64,000 nucleotides of DNA from Omphiscola glabra (taxonomy: Eukaryota > Mollusca > Gastropoda > Lymnaeidae), in contig OZ024794.1 of NCBI GenBank assembly GCA_964017045.1, positions 31,269,315 through 31,333,314 on the forward strand. Direction: 5' to 3'. Positions 11,193 to 22,967 of this stretch are shown here, piece by piece. The notes under the pieces are model-generated. The model made no database searches. It was not told where the DNA came from and was given only the letters and a program-made list of their open reading frames with translations. The position numbers and the translations under genes were made by a program. How positions within the stretch are numbered: position 1 is the stretch's first letter; every line of letters begins with the position of its first letter.

Positions 11193-11358
11193 TGACGGTT
11201 CTCGCGCGACCCTTTCCCAGGGGTCAGTTAAGACCATCTGAAACACATATACTATACAGTTATGAAGTAGAAACAAAAATACTTTTATGGCTGGGGGTCG
11301 CAACAACACCAGGGACTGTATTAAAGGGTTGCGGCATTAGGAAGGTTGAGAACCACTG
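11193..11358. mobile_element. SPIN-like hAT MITE with 8-bp target duplication
   Basis: 166 bp flanked by perfect direct repeats AAATAAGG (11185-11192 and 11359-11366), the hAT hallmark. The right end, GGTTGCGGCATTAGGAAGG then TTGAGAACCACTG, and internal ACAGTTATGAAGTAG and TTTTATGGCTGGGGGTC blocks closely resemble my memory of the SPIN (SPACE INVADERS) non-autonomous consensus. The left end is CGGTTCTC joined to GCGACCC, so about 25-30 bp of the usual terminal region look deleted. SPIN is known for horizontal transfer across animal phyla. Family assignment is from memory; hAT assignment is strong. Confidence 0.82.
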
Positions 11359-11366
11359 AAATAAGG

Positions 11367-13287
11367 GATAATCCATAGATTTAATCATAGATATATTTTT
11401 TTTCAAAAACACTAGCACATAACAAAAGACATACACGATTATACAAATCAACTACCTATGATAATCTTATTTGCTGACATTTTTTGTGTGTTTAAATTGA
11501 TTCGCTTTTCGCTTTAATCTACACGTGATCTATCGTAATGGCACCATCTATCGGCTGTTACCTGCAGGTTCGACGAGTGGTCCAGTGTCCTCGTTTAGCC
11601 TGTAGACCAGGCTCACCGGTGTCAAAATCTATCGAATGCATGTTTCTAGGCATTCAGCCAAAAGATAAATAAATAAATAAATACAAGCTGAACATGGGAT
11701 AGGCTGCATATGGGATAAGCTGAAAACGGGAATATATGTGATGACAATGGAAGCATATAAGCTTAACATCGAAGGCTCATTGGGCTGGTGGTAAAACTAT
11801 GACATACATAAAATAATTCAAGCCAGCTAATGCTCGTTTCCCACGCTACCAGAGAAGTTAGATGGCCACGGAATCCTCTTTTCTCTCATACTGGCCAGTT
11901 ACTCCCTGTAACAATACTGAAAGTAACCATACCTTCAGTATGTTAATTAATTCTATAATAGGATGGATGGCCTGTACTTGCAGCTATCGCTGTTCATTCA
12001 TTAATTCACCACCACCTCGCGTTCTCTCACGAGAATTTTCCTCTCTTTCTTAGACGGGCTCATTTCTATAGTCTGATAAACACTTCCTCGTCAAAACTAT
12101 ATTTACATTTTGTTTAATTAAACCTATTTGTTACCCATGCGCTACCTATTTGGAAGCGCTTGCTTCAAATTCATGCAGGAAAGATTCACCCTTCCATTTT
12201 TCTACAATTAGAAAATATACTGTTTTTGAAATATAAAAAAAAAAAAAAAAAAAATTATTTAAAAAACCCAACCCCTTTTGTCGCCTTTCCTTTTAATCTC
12301 CCAATCGATTTGTAGAAGCCTCCGTTTAAAATCCAAGACACAATTTTGTTCCGCCTTCTTTTTCTTCTTCTTCTTCACGATTTTTAGTTCTGGCTTAAAG
12401 CGCTGTGGTGGATAAAAACACAAAACAAACTAGGATCATTTATTTTGTTAAACAAAAAAAAAAGACACCATAAAAAAACTCATCAAAAAAAGAACAACAC
12501 ACAAAAATAACAACAAATTCCGTCAGGGGCGTTAAATCATGTCGCATGACTATAAACATGCATTGTTTATATGAGGATTATCTGCTCTTTCAGGCGCCAT
12601 TTATAAGCCAAGCCTTTCCCTGGTCTTATAGGATTGTTGAGCTTTAAGATAAAGTATAATATGTTTATATTCATGATGGCCCAACAGGACTTTTGTATGT
12701 TTTTGTGTGTGGAATGTTTAGCTTAATTTCACCTTTTTTTAAAATCGTGTTTGACCCAACAAACTCCCAACAAACTCCCAACACATCCCAATAAGAATAG
12801 AGCAAACAACCTCACTTTTTTTTATCCCAATAACGTTTGTCAAGCCATGGATAGATCTAAAAAACTGCACTGTAAAAGTTAGTGTTTATTTGCGATTTTA
12901 ATTGAAATGTTAATACTATCTACTATTTTAAATTAAAGGGAAAACCGGATTTGGGCTACATAAAGTAGATCCCATCCAAAATGATTCCCACTCCCCTCCC
13001 CCACAAACTATATCAAGCAGTCTTCATTCCATTTTTGTTAAATACACGCTTCCCCCATCTAGTATTGTCATAGTGGTAATTCTAAGTTTCATACCTAGCT
13101 AGCGAAGGGCCAAGCAGCTAGTACTACACTATCATGTGACAACAGACACTTCCCGACAATTTAAGTCCACTTTTTTTATCAGACGACCTTTGTTCGCCAA
13201 ACGACTGTGTTGAGATATGGGCCTTCTTATATAAAACACAAACCAAAAACACGCAATCATTAAACAAATCATCGTTTCCCGATCATA
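11367..13287. other. Long stretch without supported genes
   Basis: Mostly AT-rich sequence. There is a short (AAAT)n run near 11670, poly-A at 12237-12255, TTC-rich sequence at 12354-12376 that may be a LINE tail, and several A/T runs. Frames are short with no recognisable domains. Confidence 0.45.
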
Positions 13288-13553
13288 TCCTGAAATTTGT
13301 TTGAAAGAAATTTCGTCGACGCTAAATTGATCGACGGAATTTTGATCGAACGCAAATTTGGTCGAATCTTTTTTTCAGGTCACATGTTAAAATTTTACGT
13401 TAAATTTCTTTTTCAACGCATTATTTAGTTTTATTCTATAGAATAGTGCGTTCAAAAAAGAAATTTGACGATAATTTTATCGTGTGAACTGAACAAAAAA
13501 AAAATTCGATCAAATTTCCGTCGACGAAATTTCTTTCAAACAAATTTCCAGTA
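13288..13553. mobile_element. Palindromic MITE, copy 1
   Basis: About 266 bp with long imperfect inverted repeats. The left arm reads GAAAGAAATTTCGTCGACG, then ATTGATCGACGGAATTTTG. The right arm reads CGTCGACGAAATTTCTTTC. The centre holds TTAAATTTC...GAAATTTGACG, so most of the element could fold back. It is homologous to 37293-37582. No coding capacity. TA-flanking is plausible but ends are too diverged to call. Confidence 0.8.
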
Positions 13554-13984
13554 ACAATTCCCGATACGTCCGAAGTATCATTTCCAATAGAAACTCTGTG
13601 ACTGAAAACACATATCAGTTGTTATTTTTAAGTTAACGCACAATTATTGAAATTGTATTTCTCCAATTGTACGTTAAGGAAAAAGGAAATGATGACGTCA
13701 TGCAAATAGACGTAGCTAACAGTTCCACAGTTTTACAATTTAAATTACAGTACCCCCCCCCCCCCCAAACAAAACCATTCTTCACCCACCCAGGACATCT
13801 TTTTCAGATCTATGCCTGCAACAATAATTTAATTTGGTTAAAACCTGAGGGTCTTTTCCTTTCTTAACTCCAGATGTAGGATCAAATGATTAGAGAGGAA
13901 CATAAACAGATGCTCCTGGTTTTGATTGATTCGACAGAAGCGAATTTGGGGGGGGGGGGGGTACTGGGATTGACGAAGCAGCGC
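13554..13984. other. Intervening sequence
   Basis: Unique sequence with a 15-bp C-run at 13753 and a G-run at 13949. No gene seen. Confidence 0.4.
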
Positions 13985-14169
13985 CAGTGGCGTAGCTAGG
14001 GCTATTACCGCCCGGGGGGGGGGGCAGAGAATTTTGCCGCAACCCTTCCACAAAAAAATATGTATTCTGCCGTTGGCTGAAAATGCCGCCCCTCCGTATA
14101 AAATAAAAAGTGCGGGCCGGAAAGGGAGGGGGGCTGACAATCCCCTCACCCACCTTTCCTACGCCTCTG
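13985..14169. mobile_element. Short DNA transposon, CAGTGGCGTAGCTAGG ends
   Basis: 185 bp starting CAGTGGCGTAGCTAGGG and ending CCTACGCCTCTG. The interior has TTCTGCCGTTGGCTGAAAA and ATGCCGCCCCT, similar to TCTGCATTCGGCCGAAGATG and CCACCCCT in the element at 50300. No target duplication found. Confidence 0.65.
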
Positions 14170-14439
14170 AGATCATATCTTAGTCCTTTGATCGCAACAG
14201 AAGATATGACGTTTTTTTTTCCTCCTTTAAATATCGAAGCCCTCTATGGCTGCAATAGTTGTTCAGCTGGATATTAACTAAAAATAAAATTCTTAAGTTA
14301 ATTTGGAGGAGGGGAGACGCACATAATGGAAGGAGTGGAGAGTGCTCTTCAACGATGGCTTTTAACAAACCATGGAGAGATCAAAGACTGTCTAGTGCAA
14401 AAATAAACGATTAATGGGAGTTTATTCTACACCACGTAG
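14170..14439. other. No recognisable feature
   Basis: Unique sequence without a supported gene. Confidence 0.4.
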
Positions 14440-15299
14440 CCTAAGGTAGCAGTGAATAAATGGGAAGTATAGGCGGAAGGAAATTGGGAGTGATAGGTGG
14501 ACGTGAATGGGTAGCAAGGATGGAAGTGAATGGGTAGCAATAGGGGGAAGTGAATGAGTAGCAATTGGTGGCAGCAAATGGCAATACGCGGAAGTGGATG
14601 GGTAGCAATAATGGGAAGTGAATGGGTAGCAATAGGCGGCAGTGAATAGGTAGCAATAGGTGGCAGTAGATGGGTAGCAATAGGTGGAGGGGGATGAGTA
14701 GCAATAGGTGGAAGTGTATGGGTAGCAATAATGGAAGGGAATGGTTAGCAATAATAAGCAGTGAATGGGTAGCAATAGGTGGCAATAAATGGGTAGCAAT
14801 AGGTGGAAGTGGATGGTTAGCAAGGATGGAAGTGAATGAGTAGCAATAGGTGGAAGTGAATGAGTAGCAATTGGTGGCACTGAATGGGTAACAATAGGTG
14901 GCAGTAGATGGGTAGCAATAGGTGGAGGTGGATAAATAGCAATAGGTGGAAGTGGATGGGTAGCAATAATCGAAGGGAATGGTTAGCAATAATAGGCAAT
15001 GAATGGGTAGCAATAGGTGGCAGTAAATGGGTAGCAATAGGTGGAAGTGGATGGGTAGCAAGGATGGAAGTCAATGAGTAGCAATAGGTGGAAGTGAATG
15101 AGTAGCAATTGGTGGCACTGAATGGGTAACAATAGGTGGCAGTAGATGGGTAGCAATAGATGGAGGTGGATGAATAGCAATAGGTGGAAGTGGATGGGTA
15201 GCAGTAATCGAAGGGAATGGTTAGCAATAATAGGCAGTGAATGGGTAGCAATAGGTGGCAGTATATGGGTAGCAATAGGTGGACGTGAATGGGTAGCAA
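14440..15299. repeat. ~24-bp minisatellite with 238-bp higher-order repeat
   Basis: About 36 units built on GAATGGGTAGCAATAGGTGG. A marker variant (GCAATAAT or GCAGTAAT followed by GGAAGGG or CGAAGGG) starts at 14725, 14963 and 15201, exactly 238 bp apart each time. A block of about ten units is therefore tandemly amplified. Minus-strand frames of up to 206 codons (Leu/Pro/Tyr/Cys-rich) are products of the repeat. Confidence 0.95.
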
Positions 15300-15416
15300 T
15301 TCAGATTAGTCATCACTGTGTTTAATTATGAAACAATTTAATGTGGCAAACTGATGATGCGGCAACGGCTGGAAAATACAATAATGATTGGTTTTACAAA
15401 TGCAGCTTTCAGCCCC

Positions 15417-15690
15417 ATATTCACCCAACTACACACAGACACATACAACCAGCAGCATACACGAAGAAACATTCCCCCAGACACATGCGCAAAGCAACGT
15501 ACACCAAGACACATAGACTATAGACACATCACACATACACCCAGACACATCATCCAGCCACATACACCTAGCAGCATTTACCCAGACACTTACACCTAGC
15601 AGCATTTACCCAGACACTTACACCTAGCAGCATTTACCCAGACACTTACACCTAGCAGCATTTACCCAGACACTTACACCTAGCAATATC
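15417..15690. repeat. CACA-rich tract and 28-bp tandem repeat
   Basis: 15417-15566 is a degenerate ACACATACACC/CAGACACAT array. From about 15567 a 28-bp unit with core CCTAGCAGCATTTACCCAGA repeats about four times. The clean 28-bp unit probably grew from the degenerate flanking repeat. Confidence 0.88.
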
Positions 15691-16899
15691 AAGTACAAAC
15701 TAGAAGATGTGATCCGGTGTTATCGGGGTTAAAATGGCATGCATATAGAACTACATTCTACGTGCTATCGCAAAGTTAATGCTCCTGAACTATATATTAT
15801 CGGATAAATGTCCATTTGTATATCTAAATAAAAAAAGTATCTTAACCAATTTTATCGTTTACAAAAACAGTCTTGTTTTATTAATATATATATATATATA
15901 TTATTATTCTCATAAGAATGTAACCTCACTGTATTTTGCGCAAAGGGAAAAAGCAAATATTTTCTTCTTTTATCAGAAAAACGTTTGACCTATTGTTGAT
16001 CATGTTTCTGAGCTATAGTTTTGAGATGATACAATTTTTCCTCACACTTGAACTCCATCGTTGGAAGAAAAAAAAAGAAGAAGAAAATCTCGATTTCTTT
16101 CGTTTGAAAGAAAATTGTATCCCTTAGTTTCCCCTTTCCAGCTTCATTGAGTTTTATAAGTATGGGTACACTTATGTTAATGTCCCAACAACGTGTCAAC
16201 GCCCTTGAACTGTATTTTACGACCTTGGTTCTATACAAAAATTTATTTTAAAAGAAAATATTAAGCAACATTTTCCCGATTGTTATTTCATCTTAATTTA
16301 AGGATATAGTTATCCCACAGGAAATGTACACACCGACTTCCCGCTCCCTAAAATGTTATTTCTGAAAAAGGTTAAAGACATTATTTCGATACTTTTAAAA
16401 GCTATTCGAATACCAATATTTATTGTATAACATACTTGGGATTTGAGATTTAGCTATTAAATACGCCCACCCATACTGTGGCCTATCTTGCGCTGCCTGG
16501 GGCAAAATGCAAACATCGAAGCCCCTTCCCTCCCACACACGAATATTTCATTAAGTTTGTATAGTCATCATTAAAAGCACCCCTGGGATGGAAACCCTCA
16601 TGTATGCCCCCCAAATTATTTTAAAATTCAAATTTCCCATCCCCTTTATCATTCAATGGACACATTTTCTTTAAAAATAAAGTTCAAATCATATTTCTGT
16701 TTATTACACATGTGGTTATTTTAATAAAGTTAAATACATTCCAATGTGAAATCTGTAAAATATTAGGGATTGGAGATATTGATATTAATATACCCCCCTC
16801 CCCAAGCACATTTTCCTCGTCCTTTAATTGTTACAACATAACTTGGTAAAATAAGTAGCTATATAAACATCATCAAATTGCTTACTAGGACGATCCTGG
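15691..16899. other. Long AT-rich stretch, no gene
   Basis: Contains a (TA)n run near 15884-15902. Short frames have no recognisable domain. Confidence 0.45.
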
Positions 16900-18030
16900 A
16901 ATGAAATTTCTCGCAGGAGAACCTTGACTCCTGGTTAGATTTGACCTTCCGCTTTGCTCATTCTGTAACAAGGGCTTTTTTTCGCTCATCTTCTGCCTTT
17001 CTGACTCCTTCACGCACAGCTGTTCACCAGCTGGAACTGTGCTCAGCGATGATCTCCCATTCGTATATTTCTGTGTTGGCGTCCGTCTTGCTCCTTTTGC
17101 AAACGTCCATAAATCGCAGCCGCAGCCATCCTATAAGTCGTGTCCTTTCCGCCACTCTACATACAGCATATCCTTTGAAATACGGCCTTCCTCCTTTCTC
17201 CTTACAACGAAGGCGCCTCTTGCTAAGAGTGGAGAATATGCTACACATTTTGACACGTTCCAAGAACTCTTTGTTAGGCACCTTTTCCTGCAATCGAAAG
17301 CGTAAAATGCGACGCAGACATCTTTGATGGAAGATGTTGAGTTTCCGCTAAAGACTGACATATGTGGTCCAAACTTCACCGTCATATAGGAGCGTACTAA
17401 TCAAACATGCCTGATAGACGCTTAGTTTTTTACTATCGGCCATTTTAAGATTATTCCACATCCGCATATTCAATTTAGCCATAGTGGCTGCTGAATTTGC
17501 GATCCTGATGTTACACCTCTTCGTCAGCGGAGGGAGAACTAGAGATATTGGATCCAAGGTATGTGAAATGCTCAACTGCGACAGATTATGGCCCTCAATA
17601 GTTATGATTGGAGGGGACGGTGCTTCTTGCATCATGCCATTTGTTTTCTTTAGACTGATGGACAGTCCGACTCTTTACAAGCGTGTGAGAGGCGATTAAC
17701 TAGCCGCTGAAGACATTCTTCTGTATGCGATGCTACGGCGGAATCGTCAGTAAACAGCAGTGCACGAATTATTAACTTTTTACCATTGTCTTTGCATTGA
17801 GGCGGCTGATATTGAACAGCATACCATCAGATCTGGATTGGATGTACACTCCGTCTTCACAGTCCCTGAAGGCAAACGGAAGAAGCATCGAGAAGAAAAT
17901 GGAGAAGAGCGTCGGTGCCAGTACGCAGCCTTGTTTCATTCCGCTGCTGGCTGGGAATGCCTCAGAGACAGCGCCGTTGAAGGTTACAGTTCTGTGCATG
18001 TTTTTTTTGTGAAATGGCTGTATGCTTGTG
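16900..18030 (-). pseudogene. Truncated non-LTR retrotransposon RT and C-terminus
   Basis: Minus-strand translation reads from GMKQGCVLAPTLFSIFFSM (about 17935-17880, RT block before the catalytic centre) through FTDDSAVASHTEECLQRL (about 17745-17690; the YADD box has become FTDD). It continues with LKKTNGMMQ, VYQACLISTLLYDGEVWT, LNIFHQRCLRRILRF and DVCKR...WEIIAEHSSSW. The order matches LINE proteins I know from many invertebrates that end in a small zinc finger; here only FSCEK remains before the frame is lost. Frameshifts occur near 17770, 17670 and 17350. Upstream endonuclease and RT N-terminus are absent. Non-functional. Confidence 0.88.
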
Positions 18031-18455
18031 AGCAGTCGTCAATCATTTTACACTCGAGAAAATGCCATCTTAAAAATAGAGCCAATTTATTCCTTTACAG
18101 TTCATAGGCGTGAACAAAATGGGTTAAGCTTCTTTCAAAATATGAAAATATTTGTTGTTTCCACTCTGCAGAAAAAAAAAGTTCATAGAAAATTGGGTGT
18201 GCATTTTTATGAGATTGATATTTATTTTAAAAAAAAAAACACTTAAGGCTTTTACAGACGTGAAAATGGGTTAAGATATTTTTCTTTAGAAAAAATCTAT
18301 GTTTTAAGATTTTACGATAAAATAGTGGAGACGTGAGGCAAAGGATTAATTACATTTTTAAGAAGATACCATTAGATCCTATTCCTTTAATGTAAACGCT
18401 ATTTAAAATGGTAGACAGATTTTTTGTTGTAAATTTAAGGACACGTTTTTACAAT
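18031..18455. other. No recognisable feature
   Basis: AT-rich sequence with A-runs; no supported gene. Confidence 0.4.
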
Positions 18456-18648
18456 TTAAAGCGTCAGTTCACACGATCAAATTTCGCGTCAAATTGTTGT
18501 ATGAACGCACTATTTTGCGCGTGTTTTTTTTTTTTTTGGGGGGGGGGGTAATTTGATTAAATAGTAATTTGAAAGTTGTGACAAGGCTTCATACACGAAC
18601 TGCACCAAATGCTTGAAGGAAAATTTGATCGTGTGAGACGACCCTTAG
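18456..18648. mobile_element. Small MITE with TTCACACGATCAAATTT ends
   Basis: The left end reads GTCAGTTCACACGATCAAAT. The right end reads AAATTTGATCGTGTGAGACG, close to its reverse complement, giving inverted repeats of roughly 25 bp. The interior contains a T15-G11 homopolymer junction. It shares the GATCAAATTT theme with the palindromic MITEs at 13288 and 37293 but is too diverged to call the same family. Confidence 0.65.
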
Positions 18649-19493
18649 AGAAAACAAATTGTACTTGAGTGACGTGAAAAGCGGGAGGGGAGTACAACAT
18701 TATATAGACGATAAACATTTCAGACAACTAAATGATGTTAATACCGTGAGCATCATACATGGATACTTCTTTCTAAAATAAGGAATTATGATTAACTATT
18801 TCCTAAATATACATGTCATTGTTGTGTTATATATATGAGTATGCAAAACATCAAAACCTGTTTCAGCTATATACGTAAAAATTTGATTGTTAGGTGTTGA
18901 GTCTTCGCAATAGCAGGTAGACAGTATCGCAAAATGCCTTCCATTATTATACCGATAGCATCGGGTCATATCGTCTAGTATAGATAAAGCTTATAATAAT
19001 TCAAATGTTTTTTTTCTTTAATCGCTTCATATTACATGTTACTGAAACCTTTGCATTATATGTACTCAAAGAGCTTATGCGATTTTTCAATTCAGTTTTA
19101 AAACTCTTGCGATAAATAATTAATGCTTTTGAAAGTTGTCTTGATATTTGACGCCGTAAACGAAAAGTTATAAGTATCCCCGGCCTTTGAAATAATTTCC
19201 ACATCATATAAGAACATAATTCTTTTTATGTCCCACTCTGGTTTGTTAACGTGACTGCTTAGTTTAGCTGGCCAATGTATTGACTTCCTGTCTTGCGTTC
19301 CTGGACAGCAATCACGGATATCCGAGGTCAGAGGGCGTTACGCGAGATGTCAAAACGTGGAGGGTTTAATTACTACTAGAGTAAACGTTTGAATGATACG
19401 TTTGTTGAGGAGATTAGTGGTTTGGGTCGGGGGTACATTACTAACGTCGGAGGAGGATCCAGAATAAATGTGTGGGAGATGTCTAATTAGTAA
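18649..19493. other. No recognisable feature
   Basis: Unique AT-rich sequence. No gene or transposon end identified. Confidence 0.4.
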
Positions 19494-19547
19494 TCTTCTT
19501 CTTCTTATGCCTTTTTACCCCGTCTGGGGCATAGGCCGTCCACAAGA
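19494..19547 (-). mobile_element. LINE 3'-end fragment
   Basis: On the minus strand GACGGCCTATGCCCCAGACG and GGGTAAAAAGGCAT precede an (AAG)n tail. CCCCGTCTGGGGCATAGGCC with a TTC-rich tail is a recurrent 3' end of invertebrate non-LTR elements. Only about 50 bp remain. Confidence 0.45.
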
Positions 19548-20580
19548 ATTAGTAATAATTAATGTTTATTCATAAAACGTTTTTTTGTTCGGCCCACCAA
19601 GAGGAAGCACTGCAAAACAAAGACATACACAAAGGGATCAAGATTAAAAGGTAAAAGAAAAGTCATGAGTTTGTTTAGAGCTAGACATAAATACTTAAGC
19701 TAAAAGGGATTAGGTGGGAGGGGGGGGGTGGGAAGTACTTGTGATCTTTTGTCACCACACCCCCCCCCCCTTTTCGTACGTCCAAATGCATACCCATATG
19801 TCCACACGCTCATATGCCAACAGCGGTATTGCTCTACAAACAGGTTTCAAGAAAAGAGAAAAAAAAAGTGAAAAAGAAGTAAGGATGTGTTTTAGAAGTG
19901 TTCAATGGCTGATGTGGCTAGTTATTTTAGCCTGGAAGTGGGGGGGGGGGGTGGGGGGGGAGACTACCGACGGGGAGAGAAGTCGTTAAAACCATCTTCA
20001 GAAGTAAAGGACAAGGGAAGCTATTGATGTCAAAAAAGGGGTAGATAACTTTATGTCACGAACGCGATTAACGTAAGGGATTTTAGGGGCGTCTGCTTGA
20101 GAACATGAAGAAGCAGGCTGCACTTGGACATAACGGACTTCACCACAAGGTGGGGGCACACGTGACTTAGAGGCAGGCGCCCGATTTACCGAGTCAGAGG
20201 AGAAGTCGCGGATGTAAGAGCTCCAGTGCTATGGGAAGCACACTCGAAAAGAACCGCGATCTAATTAGACATATTTGTTTTTTTACCTGATGAGATTGAG
20301 GCCCAGGAGTCGGTGAAGTACAGGCGGTCACGTGAACTCCTTCAATTTGTTTCACGCAGTTTTCAATTAGCAGCAGCCGGGGTTGGGGGGGGGGGGGAGG
20401 AGAAAATAGCACTGACAGTTTGTTTGTACATGTTATTATAGTTTGGTTTTACATGGAAAATTAAATTCCTGGATACTGCACCTCTCTGAAACTTTGGGGG
20501 AACTCGAAATGAGTTTGCTGAATATGTGGACAAACTAAAGAAAATGCATAATTGCACCTTATATATATACATGTATATAC
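19548..20580. other. Intervening sequence with G/C homopolymers
   Basis: Contains G- or C-runs at about 19722, 19759, 19940-19960 and 20385. No supported gene. Confidence 0.45.
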
Positions 20581-20593
20581 ATATATATATATA

Positions 20594-20643
<50 letters not shown>

Positions 20644-20645
20644 CG
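20581..20645. repeat. (TA)n/(GA)n microsatellite
   Basis: A short TATATA stretch runs directly into GAGAGA with a few AA and GC interruptions. Confidence 0.9.
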
Positions 20646-20943
20646 ATCACGTTGACCTCTATACCAAGTATAAAAAAGATCACGTTGTTTGTTCAATTAT
20701 ATTTAATCAAAGATCACGTTGTTGTTTTTTTTTGATCGAGTAAATCAAGGCTTAGGTTGTTTGTCCTCGCCTGGGCAGCAGAGATCACGTTGTTTGTTCT
20801 GTAGAGAAAAGTTGCATAGCCTGTTGTTTGATCCATCAAGTAGACCAAAGATGAAGGTTTTTTGTTTTTCTTGTGTCACAAAGTAAAGCGAAGATCACGT
20901 TGTCCGTTTGTTTCACCAAGTAAAGCAAAGATCACGTTGCCTG
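20644..20943. repeat. Spaced GATCACGTTG repeats
   Basis: At least six copies of GATCACGTTG (for example 20645, 20679, 20711, 20782, 20891, 20929), often with TTTGTT after and AAA before. Spacing is irregular (about 32-110 bp). This looks like a decayed tandem array. Each copy carries the CACGTT core of an E-box-like site, but function is unsupported. Confidence 0.65.
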
Positions 20944-22967
20944 TACCACAATGGAAGTAGCATAGACTTCTAGATCGATACATCTGAATATCCTAGTGGC
21001 CTATATGTTCGGTTCTTTGCAGCAGCTTGAGGGCTCAAACAGCCCATCGTGGTGCTATGAAAGCTTCCTTGCATTTCGTGTTTTTGGCTTACAATGGAGT
21101 TTGAATCCTAAGATATGGACATTTGCTGTTTTTGTTGTTTTGTTTTTTGTTGTAAATATCCAGACTTAATTATTAAAAACCAATTATTATTATTTTTACA
21201 AGAATGAGCTTCAACATTTTAATTCTATGCACGAAATTGCGCACCATGCCGCGAGCTATGTGATGTACATTTTACAAACATCACAACTAATAATTCACTA
21301 AGTATGAATAAAGAGACCGACCGAATTACTGCATCAGCTTCGGTTTCGGTGCCGAAAGTTGCCATTTGATCACTTTCAGCCTAGTTTCGGTTTCGGCCGA
21401 AACAGAAAAGTTAACTTTCAGTTTAATTTCGGTTTCGGCCGTAAGTGATTGAGACTTCCAGCCATCTAGCCGAAAGTGACCGAGGTTGTCGGTCATCTAC
21501 CAGAAGTCAGACTGTCTGTCTGTCTCTAGGCCTGTAATGTGATATTCATTATTGCTCGACGTCTTGCTGTCTTCGTATGTTATATGACTAATACTCTGCG
21601 AAAACTGCTCACAGCTGCATGATGACATAGTTGTCCCATATTTCCAAAACATTAATATTTCTATTTGGCCTAGGCAAATTTGAACAGTTTTATGGAAGAA
21701 AACTAATGGAATGGTAATATTTTTATCATCATTTTTGTTTTAATTTTTCAAAAAGAAAATTTGGAATCCTAGGTTTATTCAATTTGTGATACCGGTATTC
21801 ATTTTGATCTATCATTATCATTATCAACGTTGTCATAGATAAGGTGAATAATATTGAATAATCATAGGGAATGGTTATATTTATATTTTTTTATATTATT
21901 ATTATTTTTTAATTAAGAAAACTTAGGATTTTTCAATTCATTCATTTCTAGAATTGCATCTTTATCATGCTCATAAACCTTGACGAAATAACACGCGTGT
22001 GCATGTATCACTGGGTTGTATAATAATTATGTAGTAGGCCTACTGCAGACCTATTTACTTTTATGATTTTGGCGACCAATTTAGATGTCTTTTGCGATTC
22101 TCCGCCGAGGCCCCGCAGAACAACAATTTGAAGAGACACGGTTAAAAATAATCCCCCCACCCCCAAACCAATTGGGGTGAGGCAGGTTGGTCGCCGAAAA
22201 AAAATAATTACCTCACCGGCACGGAAAGATTATACTAGGTTAAATATTAATAGTGATATCTTTCCAGCTAATTATGAAAACACAATACATTAGTGTGACG
22301 ATAGCCGCGAAACATTGTGGTATTTTTTATAGCCTTAATAACTGACATTTAGGTGACAATTGGCTCAATTGGCTCTATTAGAGCCACAATAATAATTGTA
22401 GGTAAGTGTCTTTATATATATATATATATATATATGTTTATTTATTTATTCCGTTATACTATGGTTAGATGTGCTGCCTTGCATTGTGGTCTGTACGAGA
22501 AAGTGAACTGTTATATTCCTAGGTAGGAGGCCAGGAGAAGGAACATTCTGCTCCCTAGGTTTAGACCATAATTGATTTATGGTTAGGGGGCGGGGCTGGA
22601 GATCGGATATCCCAATGTACCCTGGCCGTACGGTCGAGACTTGCGTGATGCAGCAAATTACTTGTACCATGTTCGGTCATCCAGAATGTTACAGATTATC
22701 TCCATTCCCCACCAGCCCTCCCCTCCTACGTATCTTAGACCACCCAAAGGCGGATCTCAGATTTATCCATTAGAGATGGGGGTAGGGGGTTATGTATAGA
22801 GATATGTCCAACGGTGGATTGGAAGGCCGGATAAATGGGTATAAAAAGTATCCCAGGTAGATGATGTTAGTGTTTTAATATGTTTTGATTCCAGTGGATA
22901 TCAACGGAGCTATGGCCAATATCCACACACCCTCACAATTCTCACCTCCACCAAACAAACTGCTCTC
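20944..22967. other. Long stretch without supported genes
   Basis: At about 21345-21480 a TTTCGGTTTCGGCCGAAA motif recurs, palindromic in part and probably a transposon remnant. There is a TGTC run near 21515 and (TA)n at 22417-22436. Short frames have no recognisable domain. Confidence 0.45.
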
